39,597 bases of DNA from JBFIHF01 sp964411125 (lineage in GTDB: Bacteria > Myxococcota_A > Bradymonadia > Bradymonadales > Bradymonadaceae): NCBI GenBank assembly GCA_964411125.1, contig CAYPJU010000062.1:1-39597 (forward strand), read 5' to 3'. The notes below the pieces were generated by a model that did not search any database, was not told the DNA's origin, and saw only the letters and a list, made by a program, of their open reading frames with translations. Below, in pieces: positions 1-8,466 of the stretch. The translations under genes and the position numbers were made by a program. Within the stretch, counting starts at the first letter, position 1; each line of letters starts with the position of its first letter.

Positions 1-14
1 TTTTCGCGCTCGAC

Positions 15-2525
15 TCAGTCCGACCCGAGCAGCTGATCGATGTCGAACTGCCCCGCCCCGATGAGCGGCGAAGTGCCGCGGGCGTAGACTTCGAGGTCCT
101 CGAACGCGTTGGCGTCGTCCTCGTCGAACACGTAGTCGGCGAGGATCTCGACGTCGGCCGGTGACGCCATCCAGAGCAGGGCGTAGGCGATGACGAATTC
201 TTCGGGCTCGTCGAGGTCGCGGAAGATGCCCTCTTCGGCGAGGTCCACCATCTCGGGGATGAGCTTTTCGAGGATGCGGCCCTTGTGTTCGGCGATCGAT
301 GCGAGGTCGAGTTCTTGCGGCCGCGCCTCGGGGATCAGGACCATGTGGCCGTAATTTCCGACCCGCTGGCCGTCGAGCGAGACCTGCGCGACGTCTTCGA
401 GGTCGGCCCATTCGACGGTCGCGATCCCGTAGAGCTCGGCGATCTCGTCGAGCCGCTCCTCGCGGTCGGAGATGTAGTCGTCGACCTTCTCCTGTTTGCG
501 GGCGGTGTCGCTAATGCGCTTGGCCGCCATCAGGCGTAGAACCTGCTCGAGCGTCTGCCGGAAGTTCTCGTGCTGTCCGACGACCATCATGTCGTGCAGC
601 GCGGCGTCACTGAATCGAATCTGGGTGATCATCTTCCCTTCCGGCCCGAAGAACTGAACGTCGGGGCGGTCGTTGCGCGCGGAAGCTTCGACCTTGAAGT
701 CGAGCAATTTACGGGCGACTTCGCGCGTGTCGGCGGCCGCAGGGTCGAAGCCCTGCTTCACGCCGCCGGAGAGAACGCTGTCGACCTCTGCCTCGAGGGC
801 CGTGCGCCTGGCGACGACGTCGGGGTGTCCGGGGATCGCCTCGAGGCAATCGCGGAAGCCGGGGGCGTCGCGATCGCAAACGCTGTCGACGAACTCGGCG
901 AGGTCGTCGGCGAGGGGGCCGATCTGCGACCACATCGGGTCGAAGCCGACGATGTAGGCGGCGAACGGATCGACGTGGTCGAGCATCTGGTCGCGCGACA
1001 GGAAGGTGTCGCCTTCGCGGATCGTCATGCGTGCGTTCACCTGAGCATCGTTGAGGCGGCCGTTGGCGCTCTCGACGGAGACGAGCTTTCGCCACTCCCA
1101 TTCGCGGTCGGTGAAGAAGAGGCCGGAGCGCTCCTCGAGCTCGCTGAACAGCAACGTCTGGTTCTGGCCGTTCTGCTCGATGTGGACGGTGCCAGTCGCG
1201 AAGTTCTGTCCGCGGTAGAACTCCATCCCGAGGAATCGGAAGCCGACGTAGTTACCCTCGGAGTGCGCGTCCTTGTTGAGGTCGAGCTCCTGGACGACGC
1301 CGCTGTTTTCGCGCAGCGACATCGCCTGGGCGAGTCGGATGTCGCCGCGCATAGCCTGAGCGAGCGCCTGCTCCACGTTCTCGTCCCCGGCACGGCTCGT
1401 GTCGAAGCGGAAGCGCGCGACGCTGAGCCGGTCGGAGCTCGAGGTGGAGGTCGCGGTGAGCGACGGCGCGAGGTTCTTGTCGAGCTGCTTGCGCAGGGCC
1501 TTCTCGGCGAGCTCGGTGACGGACATGTCGACGACGCCGAGGTCGAGGTCGACCTCGGGGAGGCCGGAGAGACCCCATCCGGTGGTGAGGGCGACGGAGA
1601 AGTCGCGGACGGTCTGGCGGTCGATGCCGACGTCGACCCAGGCGTCGGTCCCGGTACCGCGGATGAGCTGGACGTCGAGCTTTCCGGCGACGCCGACGCG
1701 CGCGCCGAAGCTGAGTCGAGCGTGCAGCGCCAGAGTGTTGGCGACGGTGGCGATCAAGAACGGAATCCCGGCGCCGAGGTTGAGGCCCAGCGCGCCGTCG
1801 GCCCGCATCGCGATCGCCTCGCCGGGCGACAGTGCGACGACGTCTTGGAAGTCGCGCGGCATGACCCAGCCACGCACGGATCGGATCGCGTCGAGCGGCG
1901 CGTCTTTCAGCGCTTCGGTCTTCTGCTGGTAAGGGGCGATGACGACGGTTTCGATCGAAGCACGGGCGTCGAATCCGACCGAGCCGACGCCGTCGTCGCT
2001 GATGTCGACGTTCCACTGGTGACCGAGGTCCGGACCGATCGAGAAGTGGGATTCGGCCCAAGTCAGCCCCTCGCCCTGTGCCCGCGCCCGCCGCATCTCG
2101 GTGACGCGCGTCGCGAACGCCTCTTCGCCGAACCGCTCCGTCAGCCCCGACTTCAGCTCGTCGAGATCGTGTACGGTCGTCTGCCCGAGGACCTCTTCCT
2201 CGGAGCCGTAGAGCGCGGTCTCGCTGAGGGCGATGTTCGAGTATGGGACGTTGCCCAGCGCGTCGTTGAGGCCGTCGGTCGCGAGGCCCGCTCCGATGAT
2301 CGTGAGGTCCGCGACATCGACGTTTCGCAAGTCGTCGTAGGCGTCGACGAAGCGGTCGGTGATCCCGTCACATTTGGGCCCCTCGCACACGACCGGGTCG
2401 GTGGTCACGGTCCCGTTGTTCTCTTCCACCGGTTCGTCGGTCGGACCGCAGGCAGCGAGGGTGAACGCCAGCCCGACCGCGCAGAAGACGGAAGAGGGGC
2501 GGGAGGCTCGATCGAAGTAGCGCAT
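15..2525 (-). CDS. Large secreted lipoprotein, unknown function
   Basis: An 836-residue protein with a lipoprotein signal peptide: Arg-containing n-region, hydrophobic core and a lipobox ending LAAC, with Cys about residue 26. An acidic linker and a CEGPKC motif follow. I do not recognise a catalytic family. The body is acidic; the middle (about 200-400) alternates hydrophobic and polar residues and could be beta-rich, and the last third is charged and probably helical. The ATG at 2525 has an upstream AGAGGA at good spacing. It is divergent from the lipoprotein gene starting at 2759, so the 233 bp between them must hold both promoters. The CEGPKC motif resembles the CAGPGC segment in that neighbour, which may be a shared linker style. 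Reality of the gene: high; function: unknown. Confidence 0.85.
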   Translation of the reverse strand: MRYFDRASRPSSVFCAVGLAFTLAACGPTDEPVEENNGTVTTDPVVCEGPKCDGITDRFVDAYDDLRNVDVADLTIIGAGLATDGLNDALGNVPYSNIALSETALYGSEEEVLGQTTVHDLDELKSGLTERFGEEAFATRVTEMRRARAQGEGLTWAESHFSIGPDLGHQWNVDISDDGVGSVGFDARASIETVVIAPYQQKTEALKDAPLDAIRSVRGWVMPRDFQDVVALSPGEAIAMRADGALGLNLGAGIPFLIATVANTLALHARLSFGARVGVAGKLDVQLIRGTGTDAWVDVGIDRQTVRDFSVALTTGWGLSGLPEVDLDLGVVDMSVTELAEKALRKQLDKNLAPSLTATSTSSSDRLSVARFRFDTSRAGDENVEQALAQAMRGDIRLAQAMSLRENSGVVQELDLNKDAHSEGNYVGFRFLGMEFYRGQNFATGTVHIEQNGQNQTLLFSELEERSGLFFTDREWEWRKLVSVESANGRLNDAQVNARMTIREGDTFLSRDQMLDHVDPFAAYIVGFDPMWSQIGPLADDLAEFVDSVCDRDAPGFRDCLEAIPGHPDVVARRTALEAEVDSVLSGGVKQGFDPAAADTREVARKLLDFKVEASARNDRPDVQFFGPEGKMITQIRFSDAALHDMMVVGQHENFRQTLEQVLRLMAAKRISDTARKQEKVDDYISDREERLDEIAELYGIATVEWADLEDVAQVSLDGQRVGNYGHMVLIPEARPQELDLASIAEHKGRILEKLIPEMVDLAEEGIFRDLDEPEEFVIAYALLWMASPADVEILADYVFDEDDANAFEDLEVYARGTSPLIGAGQFDIDQLLGSD

Positions 2526-2758
2526 ACAAATTCCTCTGGGGCAGGGGCGCAGTATGCCAGTTGCGTATCCAACCCTCTAGAACTATTTATGAATCGTGGA
2601 ACGCAGCGATGTGGCGTGTGCGCCTCGACCGGCAACCCGACTGTTCACCGGGAGGGGTGCCACCGACCTCATCCCCGCATTCCACCGTGCCGTTTCCTTG
2701 GCACGTCAATTGCCTGGGATCGCGCCGTCCACACATACCAGGCCAAATGGAGAGAGAC

Positions 2759-4012
2759 ATGAAACGCCTGATGATGCTCGCAGGAGCAAGCCTGTTGTTC
2801 GCATGCGCGGAACCCGCCGATGATGGGAAGGGTGAAGAAGAGAACGCGCTGACGGACGGGAAGGACGACAGCTTCTTCCGACCGACCGAGCACGGAGAAC
2901 TGCGCTTCGGCGTCACCAACGACGCTTCGATCACCGACGACGAGCAGTTCCATGCGTGGACGTTCGAGCTGAGCGACGATGCCGAGCTCGACATCGCAAC
3001 CGCCGTGTCGCGCAACCTCGACACGGTGATGTACCTCTATCGCCGCGCCCCCGGCGAGGATAGCTGGGGCCGCTACATCGAGAAAAACGACGACGACGGC
3101 GACCTCATCTCCTCGCGGCTGACGCTGCAGGCCGAGGCGGGCGAATACCGCGTCATCGTCAAGGCCTTCAAATCCGCGCTCCGAGGCAGCTTCGACGTCG
3201 ACGCGACCTGCGCCGGCCCCGGGTGTCCCGGAGCAGACAGCGGGACGTGCGAGGAAGGCGAGTTCACCGACCTCCCCCGGATGACGAGCTGGGGCGCGGA
3301 CTGCGCCTTCGACATCGCGAACGCGTTGAGCGGCGAAGTCGTGAGCCGCTCGTCCACGTCCGTGACGATCGACGAGCGATGCGGCCTCAGCGGCCTCGAG
3401 CTCACCGCGGTCGACTACTTTCACGAATGGTGGAACGACATCGTCGGGTTCGATGACGCCTTCCGGTACGACCCCGACGACGACGTCGTCCTCGACATCG
3501 AAACCGAGACGATGAGCGGCGACGTCACCGTCATCAGAGTAGACGCCCCGTCCAATGACGAGGGTGCGATCACGTTCGTGTTCGACGGAGAGACGCTCCT
3601 GAGCTCGTACCAGCACAACCAGAGCGCGACGTTCGACACCTACTGCGAGAACCCCGGCGCCAGCGTGGAATCGCCCGGCGAGGGATGTTTCATCGACGTC
3701 ATGCGTGCGCTCCCGCACGACAGGAACGCTGAGTCGGCGCGCGAGTTCGGCGAGGCGTCCGCGAACGACGCGAGCGATCCGGCAGTCGCCGCCGCGTTGC
3801 AGTACTACGTCGCCGTGGCCCAGGCCAGCGCGGACGACACCTTCGGGTACGAGATCGTGACGTGGGAATCCTACGAAGAAACGAACGTGGCCGAAGTGAC
3901 GATCGAGCACGAATTCGGCACCACTTCGTACACCGTGATGGAGCGCTATAACGGCTGGGTGCCCCTGCTGCAGGCCGACCCGAACGGCATCGAATACGTC
4001 TGCGAGCGTTGA
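2759..4012 (+). CDS. Lipoprotein with PPC-like domain
   Basis: A 417-residue predicted lipoprotein with lipobox LLFAC (Cys16). Residues about 45-150 resemble a bacterial pre-peptidase C-terminal (PPC) beta-sandwich domain: a WTFELSDDAELDI-like strand, a stretch ending VMYLYRR and an EAGEYRVIV-like strand. A CAGPGC linker follows, then an acidic C-terminal region (about 160-417) with several Cys and no recognised fold. The frame is open further upstream, but I chose the ATG at 2759 because GGAGAGAG sits just before it and the signal peptide begins there. A strong terminator follows at 4035-4065. PPC domains commonly sit on secreted or cell-surface proteins; no peptidase domain is seen here, so its role is unknown. 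Confidence 0.85.
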   Translation: MKRLMMLAGASLLFACAEPADDGKGEEENALTDGKDDSFFRPTEHGELRFGVTNDASITDDEQFHAWTFELSDDAELDIATAVSRNLDTVMYLYRRAPGEDSWGRYIEKNDDDGDLISSRLTLQAEAGEYRVIVKAFKSALRGSFDVDATCAGPGCPGADSGTCEEGEFTDLPRMTSWGADCAFDIANALSGEVVSRSSTSVTIDERCGLSGLELTAVDYFHEWWNDIVGFDDAFRYDPDDDVVLDIETETMSGDVTVIRVDAPSNDEGAITFVFDGETLLSSYQHNQSATFDTYCENPGASVESPGEGCFIDVMRALPHDRNAESAREFGEASANDASDPAVAAALQYYVAVAQASADDTFGYEIVTWESYEETNVAEVTIEHEFGTTSYTVMERYNGWVPLLQADPNGIEYVCER

Positions 4013-4034
4013 ACCCGTCGACGAGACGAGAGCG

Positions 4035-4065
4035 GGCCGGAGCGCAATGCTCCGGCCTTTTCTCT
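4035..4065 (+). terminator. Rho-independent terminator
   Basis: A perfect 9-bp GC-rich stem (GGCCGGAGC with GCTCCGGCC) around a 5-base loop is followed directly by TTTTCTCT. It lies 22 bp after the stop codon of the PPC lipoprotein gene and is oriented to end its transcript. Confidence 0.88.
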
Positions 4066-4074
4066 GGCCCGAGG

Positions 4075-4200
4075 TTACGGGGCCGTCGAACGAAAGGAAC
4101 GGGCGCCGCGCACGTTCAGGCGCAGCCACTCGTCGTACATTTTTCGCTTCGCGTACTTCGGTAGCCGGACCTCTTTCTCCAGCTCCTCCCACAAGCCCCC
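4075..4200 (-). other. Possible coding remnant
   Basis: On the minus strand this stretch reads as a charged, protein-like segment ending RLPKYAKRKMYDEWLRLNVRG and about ten further residues before a stop near 4075. It has no plausible start and runs upstream into repetitive sequence. It could be the C-terminal tail of a decayed gene. I cannot name a family, and it may be chance. Confidence 0.25.
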
Positions 4201-4320
4201 GATACACCCACCCGCTCCTCCGCTCCGCTCCGGGCCCCACGACGGGCCCGCCCCCAGCAGCCGAGGACACACCGGTGCATCGGCCGGCGATACTGCTCGA
4301 TTCGCCGACCCAAACGAGGG

Positions 4321-4434
4321 TGTGTCCACCTCCCCAGACCTCGAGCGGCGCCGCTCGAAGGCAGGGGAGGTCGTGCTGGCCAACTACGTTTTCGGCCGCG
4401 ACCTGGATCCGTTGCGAAGAAAGTCGAAAAAGTT
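4321..4434 (+). repeat. Dispersed hairpin repeat, copy A
   Basis: About 114 bp closely matched by 31816-31930. Shared blocks are TGTGTCC, GACCTCGA, GGCAGGGGAGG, TACGTTTTCGGCCGCGA and CCGTTGCGAA followed by AAAGTCGAA. The front half folds into a strong hairpin: ACCTCCCC pairs with GGGGAGGT, and inside it TCGAGCGGC is followed directly by its complement GCCGCTCGA. Similarity continues more weakly upstream (4210-4255 against 31711-31755, sharing CTCCGGGC and GCCCGCCCCC). The copies differ by one base of length inside the hairpin, so a shared reading frame is not maintained; a structured non-coding repeat fits better. It ends about 70 bp before the GH25 gene. Confidence 0.7.
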
Positions 4435-4504
4435 GGCGGCCGCCGTGTCTTTCGGACGGGTGAAGTTTTGATAGAGTGCGGTCCGCCGCCCCAAAGGAGT
4501 CGTC

Positions 4505-5908
4505 ATGCGCAAAGTCTCGATCTGTCTGCTGGGAGCCGTGCTGCTCACTGCGTGTGGTCCGTCGGGCGAGTCGCCCGGCTACGAAACGCGGCAGCAGTAC
4601 TTCGAACGCATCTGCGGGCCCGACAAGTACCAGGGGCCGCAGGGGGTCGACGTTTCCGTCTACCAGCAGAACTTCGACTGGGCGGCTCGCAAGGCCGAGG
4701 GGATCCAGTTCGGCGTGGCGCGCGTCTCGAACGGGACGCAGATCATCGACGAGTACTTCGATCGCAACTGGTCGGAGATGAAGGCGAAGGGGATCTACCG
4801 CGGCGCGTACCAGTACTTCCGGCCCGGTCAGGACGCCGCGGCGCAGGCGAACATCATGGTGAACAAGCTCGGGCGACTCGGCCCGGGCGACATGCCGGCG
4901 GTCATCGACGTCGAGACCACCGACGGCGAGTCGGCGGCGACCGTGCGGGCGAAGGTCCGAGAGTGGCTGCAGATCGTCGAAGCGGGGACGGGCAAGAAGC
5001 CGATGATCTACACGGCCGCCTACTTCTGGCGCGACAACGTCGGCGACACGGGGTTGTCCGACTACCCGCTCTGGATCGCGAACTACGGCGCCGATTGCCC
5101 GCTCGTCCCCGATGGGTGGTCCAAATGGACGTTCTGGCAGTACTGCGACGGCAACCCCGACTACTGCTCGAACGGCGCGGGTTTCGACCGCAACGTCTTC
5201 AACGGCACGGCCGAAGACCTCGAGGCGTTCGCCGGTGCCGGCGGGTACGGCGCGGGCTTCGTCTCGCAGTCCTTCCCGCTCGCCTCGATGCCGTTCGAGA
5301 TGGAGGCCGGCGAGACGGTGTCGGGCTACATCGAGCTCGAAAACACGGGGGCGCTGCCGTGGAACGACCAGACGCGGCTCGCGACGACCGAGCCCCGCGA
5401 CCGCGACAGCGCGTTCGCCGACGAGACGTGGCTCGCGCCCAACCGTCCCGCCGCCGTGAGCGGCACGGTCGCTCCCGGCGAGTCGCACCGGTTCGAGTTC
5501 AACCTGAGGGCCCCCGCCGAGCCGGGGACCTACATGGAGTACTTCGGGGTGGTCCAGGAGGGGACGACGTGGTTCAGCGATCAACAGGGGCCCCCCGACG
5601 ATCAGTTGCAGATCGCCGTGACCGTGGTCGAAGGCCCGGCCGTCCATCCCGACCCGATGCCGGAGAATCCGACGGACCCCGGCGTTCCAGAAGGTCCGAC
5701 CGTCCCGGGGGCGGGCGGAGACTCGGATGGTCCCGGGACCGACGTCCCTGGGATGCAGGCCGGGGAATCGGACGATCTGCCGCCGCTCCTCGGCCCGTCG
5801 CCCGGCACCGAAGGGGGCTGTTCGCAGGCCCCCGGCGAGCCGACCGTGCCGCCGGCGCTCCTGGTGCTGGCGCTGTTCGGGCTACGGCGACGTCGGCGCG
5901 TGCGGTAG
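4505..5908 (+). CDS. GH25 lysozyme, MYXO-CTERM anchored
   Basis: A 467-residue secreted glycoside hydrolase family 25 muramidase, expected to cut the MurNAc-GlcNAc bond of peptidoglycan. The GH25 domain spans about residues 42-242 and shows the family acidic residues: Asp49 in GVDVSVYQ and the Asp135-x-Glu137 pair in VIDVETTDG, plus strands around WIANYG and FWQYCDG. Residues about 250-376 look like an NBR1-type Ig-like domain (SFPLASMPFEMEAGETV, ALPWN, APAEPGTYMEYFGV). A Pro/Gly-rich linker and a MYXO-CTERM tail follow (GGC, hydrophobic stretch, RRRRR). The N-terminus also carries a lipobox, LLTAC (Cys17). The ATG at 4505 follows AAAGGAGT. Possible uses are self-wall remodelling or lysis of other bacteria; the sequence does not decide. 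Confidence 0.93.
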   Translation: MRKVSICLLGAVLLTACGPSGESPGYETRQQYFERICGPDKYQGPQGVDVSVYQQNFDWAARKAEGIQFGVARVSNGTQIIDEYFDRNWSEMKAKGIYRGAYQYFRPGQDAAAQANIMVNKLGRLGPGDMPAVIDVETTDGESAATVRAKVREWLQIVEAGTGKKPMIYTAAYFWRDNVGDTGLSDYPLWIANYGADCPLVPDGWSKWTFWQYCDGNPDYCSNGAGFDRNVFNGTAEDLEAFAGAGGYGAGFVSQSFPLASMPFEMEAGETVSGYIELENTGALPWNDQTRLATTEPRDRDSAFADETWLAPNRPAAVSGTVAPGESHRFEFNLRAPAEPGTYMEYFGVVQEGTTWFSDQQGPPDDQLQIAVTVVEGPAVHPDPMPENPTDPGVPEGPTVPGAGGDSDGPGTDVPGMQAGESDDLPPLLGPSPGTEGGCSQAPGEPTVPPALLVLALFGLRRRRRVR

Positions 5909-5929
5909 TCCGCGGCCTCCCGCCGCAGG

Positions 5930-6589
5930 TCAGTCGGGTACGCCGAGGTATCGCGCCAGCAGCTCGACCTCCTGATCGCTCAGGCTGTCGGTCCCCCAAC
6001 CGGGCATGAACTGGGCGCGGTCGCCGTACAGGCCATCGCCTTCGCCCTCTCGGATCTGCTCGCGAGTCTTGGAGTATTCCTCCCCGACCGCGGGCTCGCC
6101 GCCGCCACGCCCGTCCGGGCCGTGACAGTTTCCGCAGTACCTGGCGTAGAGATCCTGGGCGGTCGTCGGGTTGGGAAAACTACCGAGCCACGCCAGCATT
6201 TCGTCGAGCTGCGCGTCGGAGACATCCTCGAAAGCAGGCATGTCGTTCGGAAACTTCGTGCTCTCCCGTCCGTTTCGAACGACCCACGTCGCATACTCGT
6301 CCGCGCGGAAGCGGAGCTGCGGCGCCCGATCGGTCCCCTCCCCCTCCTCCCCGTGACAGCCCGCGCAGCGCACTTCGTAGACCTCCAGCCCGTCGGGGAT
6401 CAGATCGGTCGGTTCGTCCTGCAGCTCCTGGGGATCGGGCGCGCCGGTGGAGACAGGCTCGGCGCCCTCAGCGCGGCGGCCCGACTCCGACTCTCCTCCG
6501 CCCGCCGACATAGAGACTTCCATCGTCGCCTCGCATCCCGCGAGAACGAAGGCCGCCAAGATCAGAACTCCGAGTCGTCGTTTCGTCAT
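5930..6589 (-). CDS. Di-haem cytochrome c lipoprotein
   Basis: A 219-residue lipoprotein (lipobox VLAGC, Cys19) with two class I cytochrome c domains. Haem sites are CAGCH (about 75-79) and CGNCH (about 152-156). Each domain has a downstream Met in a loop, in NDMPAF and QFMPGW, suited as the sixth iron ligand. The domains probably arose by duplication. The protein would carry electrons in the periplasm while anchored by lipid. The frame has ATGs at 6595 and 6589; GGAGG lies 7 bases before the second and too close to the first, so 6589 is preferred. It converges on the GH25 gene with 21 bp between stops. No oxidase or dehydrogenase partner is adjacent. Confidence 0.92.
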   Translation of the reverse strand: MTKRRLGVLILAAFVLAGCEATMEVSMSAGGGESESGRRAEGAEPVSTGAPDPQELQDEPTDLIPDGLEVYEVRCAGCHGEEGEGTDRAPQLRFRADEYATWVVRNGRESTKFPNDMPAFEDVSDAQLDEMLAWLGSFPNPTTAQDLYARYCGNCHGPDGRGGGEPAVGEEYSKTREQIREGEGDGLYGDRAQFMPGWGTDSLSDQEVELLARYLGVPD

Positions 6590-6663
6590 CGCCATCCTCC
6601 GGTTTCGTCCTTCTGGAGGATAGAGGTCGGAGGGGGAGACTCAATCGTGAGGGGTGAGAAACC

Positions 6664-6804
6664 GTGTTCATTTAGAACACACTCACCGACAGATACCGAC
6701 AGGTAGGTAGAACACACCAGAAACTACTCACTGCCGCCTATTACCGAGACAAAAGAGCAATCAATCCTTTATCGTCCTGCGCAATATCATGGTATAGAGA
6801 ACAC
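6664..6804. promoter_or_regulatory. GAACAC repeats upstream of TIGR02147 gene
   Basis: An AT-richer stretch in the divergent region between the cytochrome and regulator genes holds the inverted repeat GTGTTC-ATTTA-GAACAC (6664-6680), the direct repeat TAGAACACAC at 6673-6682 and 6708-6717 (35 bp apart), and a further GAACAC at 6799-6804. This looks like a multi-site operator and may bind the regulator encoded just downstream. It is inferred from sequence symmetry only. Confidence 0.45.
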
Positions 6805-6840
6805 AGATCACCCGGCTGTGGCCCCCCCACCGAGCACCCG

Positions 6841-7704
6841 ATGCCGACCCCCTGGCGCCCCGACATTTTCGAATACCTCGACTATCGCCGATACCTCGAG
6901 GACTTCTACACGGCGGGCAAGGAGAACGTCGCCGCCTTCTCGCACCGCTACTTCGCGCGCCGTGCGGGTTTCTCGTCGTCGAACTACATCCAGCTCGTGT
7001 GGAAGGGAAAGCGCAACCTCACGGCGGACAGCACCCGATCGCTCTGCGACGCGATGGAGCTGACGCGCAGGGAGAGCGCGTTTTTCGCGGCGCTGGTGCG
7101 GCTCGATCAGTCCGACGACCCCGACGAGAAGAACCAGGCGTTCGAAGAGGTCGCCGCGAGCCGCGCTTTCCACCGTGCTCGAACCATCGACGACTCGATG
7201 TGGGAGTACCTTTCGCACTGGTACTACCCGGCGATCCGCGAGATGGCGGGCCAGTCGGACTTCGTCCTCGACGCGCGGGTGATCGCTCAGCGCCTCTGCC
7301 CCTCGGTTCCCGTCGACAAGGTCCGACGCGCGCTAGACCTCATCCTGGAGCTCGGGCTGATCGTGGTCGACGAGGACGGCTCCATCTCGCGCGGAGAGCC
7401 GACGCTCACGACGGGCCATATCGTGCGGAAGCTCGCCGCCGCCAACTACCACCGCCAGATGATCGCGCGCGGCGCGGAGGCGATCGAGCTTCACCCCGCG
7501 AAGATGCGCGAGATCGCCGGCACGACCGTCTGCATCGAGGCGGCGACCGTCCCCGAGCTCAAGCAGCGGATTCGCAGCTTCCGCGAAGCCCTCATCCAGC
7601 GATGCGACTCGGACGAGACCCCCGAGATCGTGTACCAGTTCAACGTGCAGCTCTTCCCTCTGAGCACCCGCAGTTCGACCGACACCGAGAGTTCCAGCGC
7701 ATGA
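6841..7704 (+). CDS. TIGR02147 family regulator-like protein
   Basis: A 287-residue protein matching the TIGR02147 (DUF4423) family. It opens with the typical DIFEYLDYRRYLEDFY segment, then a probable helix-turn-helix in the first 80 residues (FARRAGFSSSNYIQLVWKGKRNL), a middle containing FHRARTIDDSMWEYLSHWYYPAIREM, and a winged-helix-like C-terminal half (RRALDLILELGLIV). Members are common in Myxococcota, Fibrobacteres and Bdellovibrionota and are thought to be DNA-binding, though few have been studied. There is no clear Shine-Dalgarno sequence before the ATG. Its stop overlaps the start of the next lipoprotein gene (ATGA), so the two are translationally coupled and probably act together. 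GAACAC repeats upstream suggest autoregulation. Confidence 0.88.
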   Translation: MPTPWRPDIFEYLDYRRYLEDFYTAGKENVAAFSHRYFARRAGFSSSNYIQLVWKGKRNLTADSTRSLCDAMELTRRESAFFAALVRLDQSDDPDEKNQAFEEVAASRAFHRARTIDDSMWEYLSHWYYPAIREMAGQSDFVLDARVIAQRLCPSVPVDKVRRALDLILELGLIVVDEDGSISRGEPTLTTGHIVRKLAAANYHRQMIARGAEAIELHPAKMREIAGTTVCIEAATVPELKQRIRSFREALIQRCDSDETPEIVYQFNVQLFPLSTRSSTDTESSSA

Positions 7705-8453
7705 AACGTATCTCCACTGCCGTTCTCCTCGCGCTCGCTGCCGCGAGCTGTGTCGCCACCGACGTCGGCAATCCGGACGATGGCGATTTTCGTACGACGC
7801 TCGATTTCGCGGCGTACGAAGGTTCGTCGGCCTCGGCGCTGACGCTGTCGAACGGTGTAGAGATCGATCGCGCGCTCTTCGGGTTCGACCGGTTCGAGCT
7901 GCGGACGACGAGCGACTGCGAGGACGAGAACGAGGTCGAGGAGCGCGGCGTCGTCGTCAGCGAGCTGTTGAGCGGCGAGGACTACCCCGAGCTCCCGTCG
8001 TTCGTGCGAAACGTGTCGAGCTTCTGCCGGCTCGAGCTGAGGATCGCCAAGGTCGAGGCGGACGAAGCCCCGTCGGGCATTCCGAACGAGATCACGGACC
8101 GCTCGATCCGGCTCGAAGGGAGCCTCCCGGACGGGACGCCGTTCGAGCTCGAGACGACGGACGAAGCGGAGCTGCGTCTCGACCCGACCACCGGGGATTC
8201 GTTCGAGCTCGAGGGGACCGACGCGCGCCTCTTTCTAGCGTTCGACATGAACACGTGGTTCGTCGGGATCGACCTCGACACGCTGCAAGCCGACGCCGAC
8301 GGCGTCGTCCGAATCGGTCCCGGCACGCCGGCGGGCGAGCGCTTTCTGCAGAACGTCTCGGACTCGGCGCGCCTCTTCCCCGACGGCGACGGCAACGGCG
8401 TGCTCGACGCCGACGAGACCGACGACTCGCTCGCCGTGGGTGTGTCGCGCTAG
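7701..8453 (+). CDS. Lipoprotein coupled to TIGR02147 regulator
   Basis: A 250-residue predicted lipoprotein with a short signal peptide and lipobox AAASC (Cys17). The mature part is acidic and rich in paired Glu/Asp and beta-type segments, with an EF-hand-like acidic loop near the C-terminus (DGDGNGVLDADE) that could bind calcium. The frame is open far upstream through the regulator gene, but the ATG at 7701 overlaps the regulator stop and begins a clear signal peptide. A lipoprotein next to a TIGR02147 gene is a recurring arrangement in this group as I recall it. I recognise no enzyme fold. It ends 13 bp from the convergent darP stop. Confidence 0.85.
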   Translation: MKRISTAVLLALAAASCVATDVGNPDDGDFRTTLDFAAYEGSSASALTLSNGVEIDRALFGFDRFELRTTSDCEDENEVEERGVVVSELLSGEDYPELPSFVRNVSSFCRLELRIAKVEADEAPSGIPNEITDRSIRLEGSLPDGTPFELETTDEAELRLDPTTGDSFELEGTDARLFLAFDMNTWFVGIDLDTLQADADGVVRIGPGTPAGERFLQNVSDSARLFPDGDGNGVLDADETDDSLAVGVSR

Positions 8454-8466
8454 ACCAGCGGACGGT

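Noticed and set aside
570..2762. 730-residue plus-strand open frame opposite the large lipoprotein gene
   Set aside because: Shadow of the minus-strand gene in GC-rich DNA. Its protein has an even Val/Asp/Glu/Arg composition without signal, domain or start signal, while the opposite strand encodes a proper lipoprotein.
2669..5647. 992-residue minus-strand open frame across the PPC lipoprotein and GH25 genes
   Set aside because: It runs antisense to two well-supported genes and through a terminator and a repeat. Open frames this long arise from codon bias at high GC.
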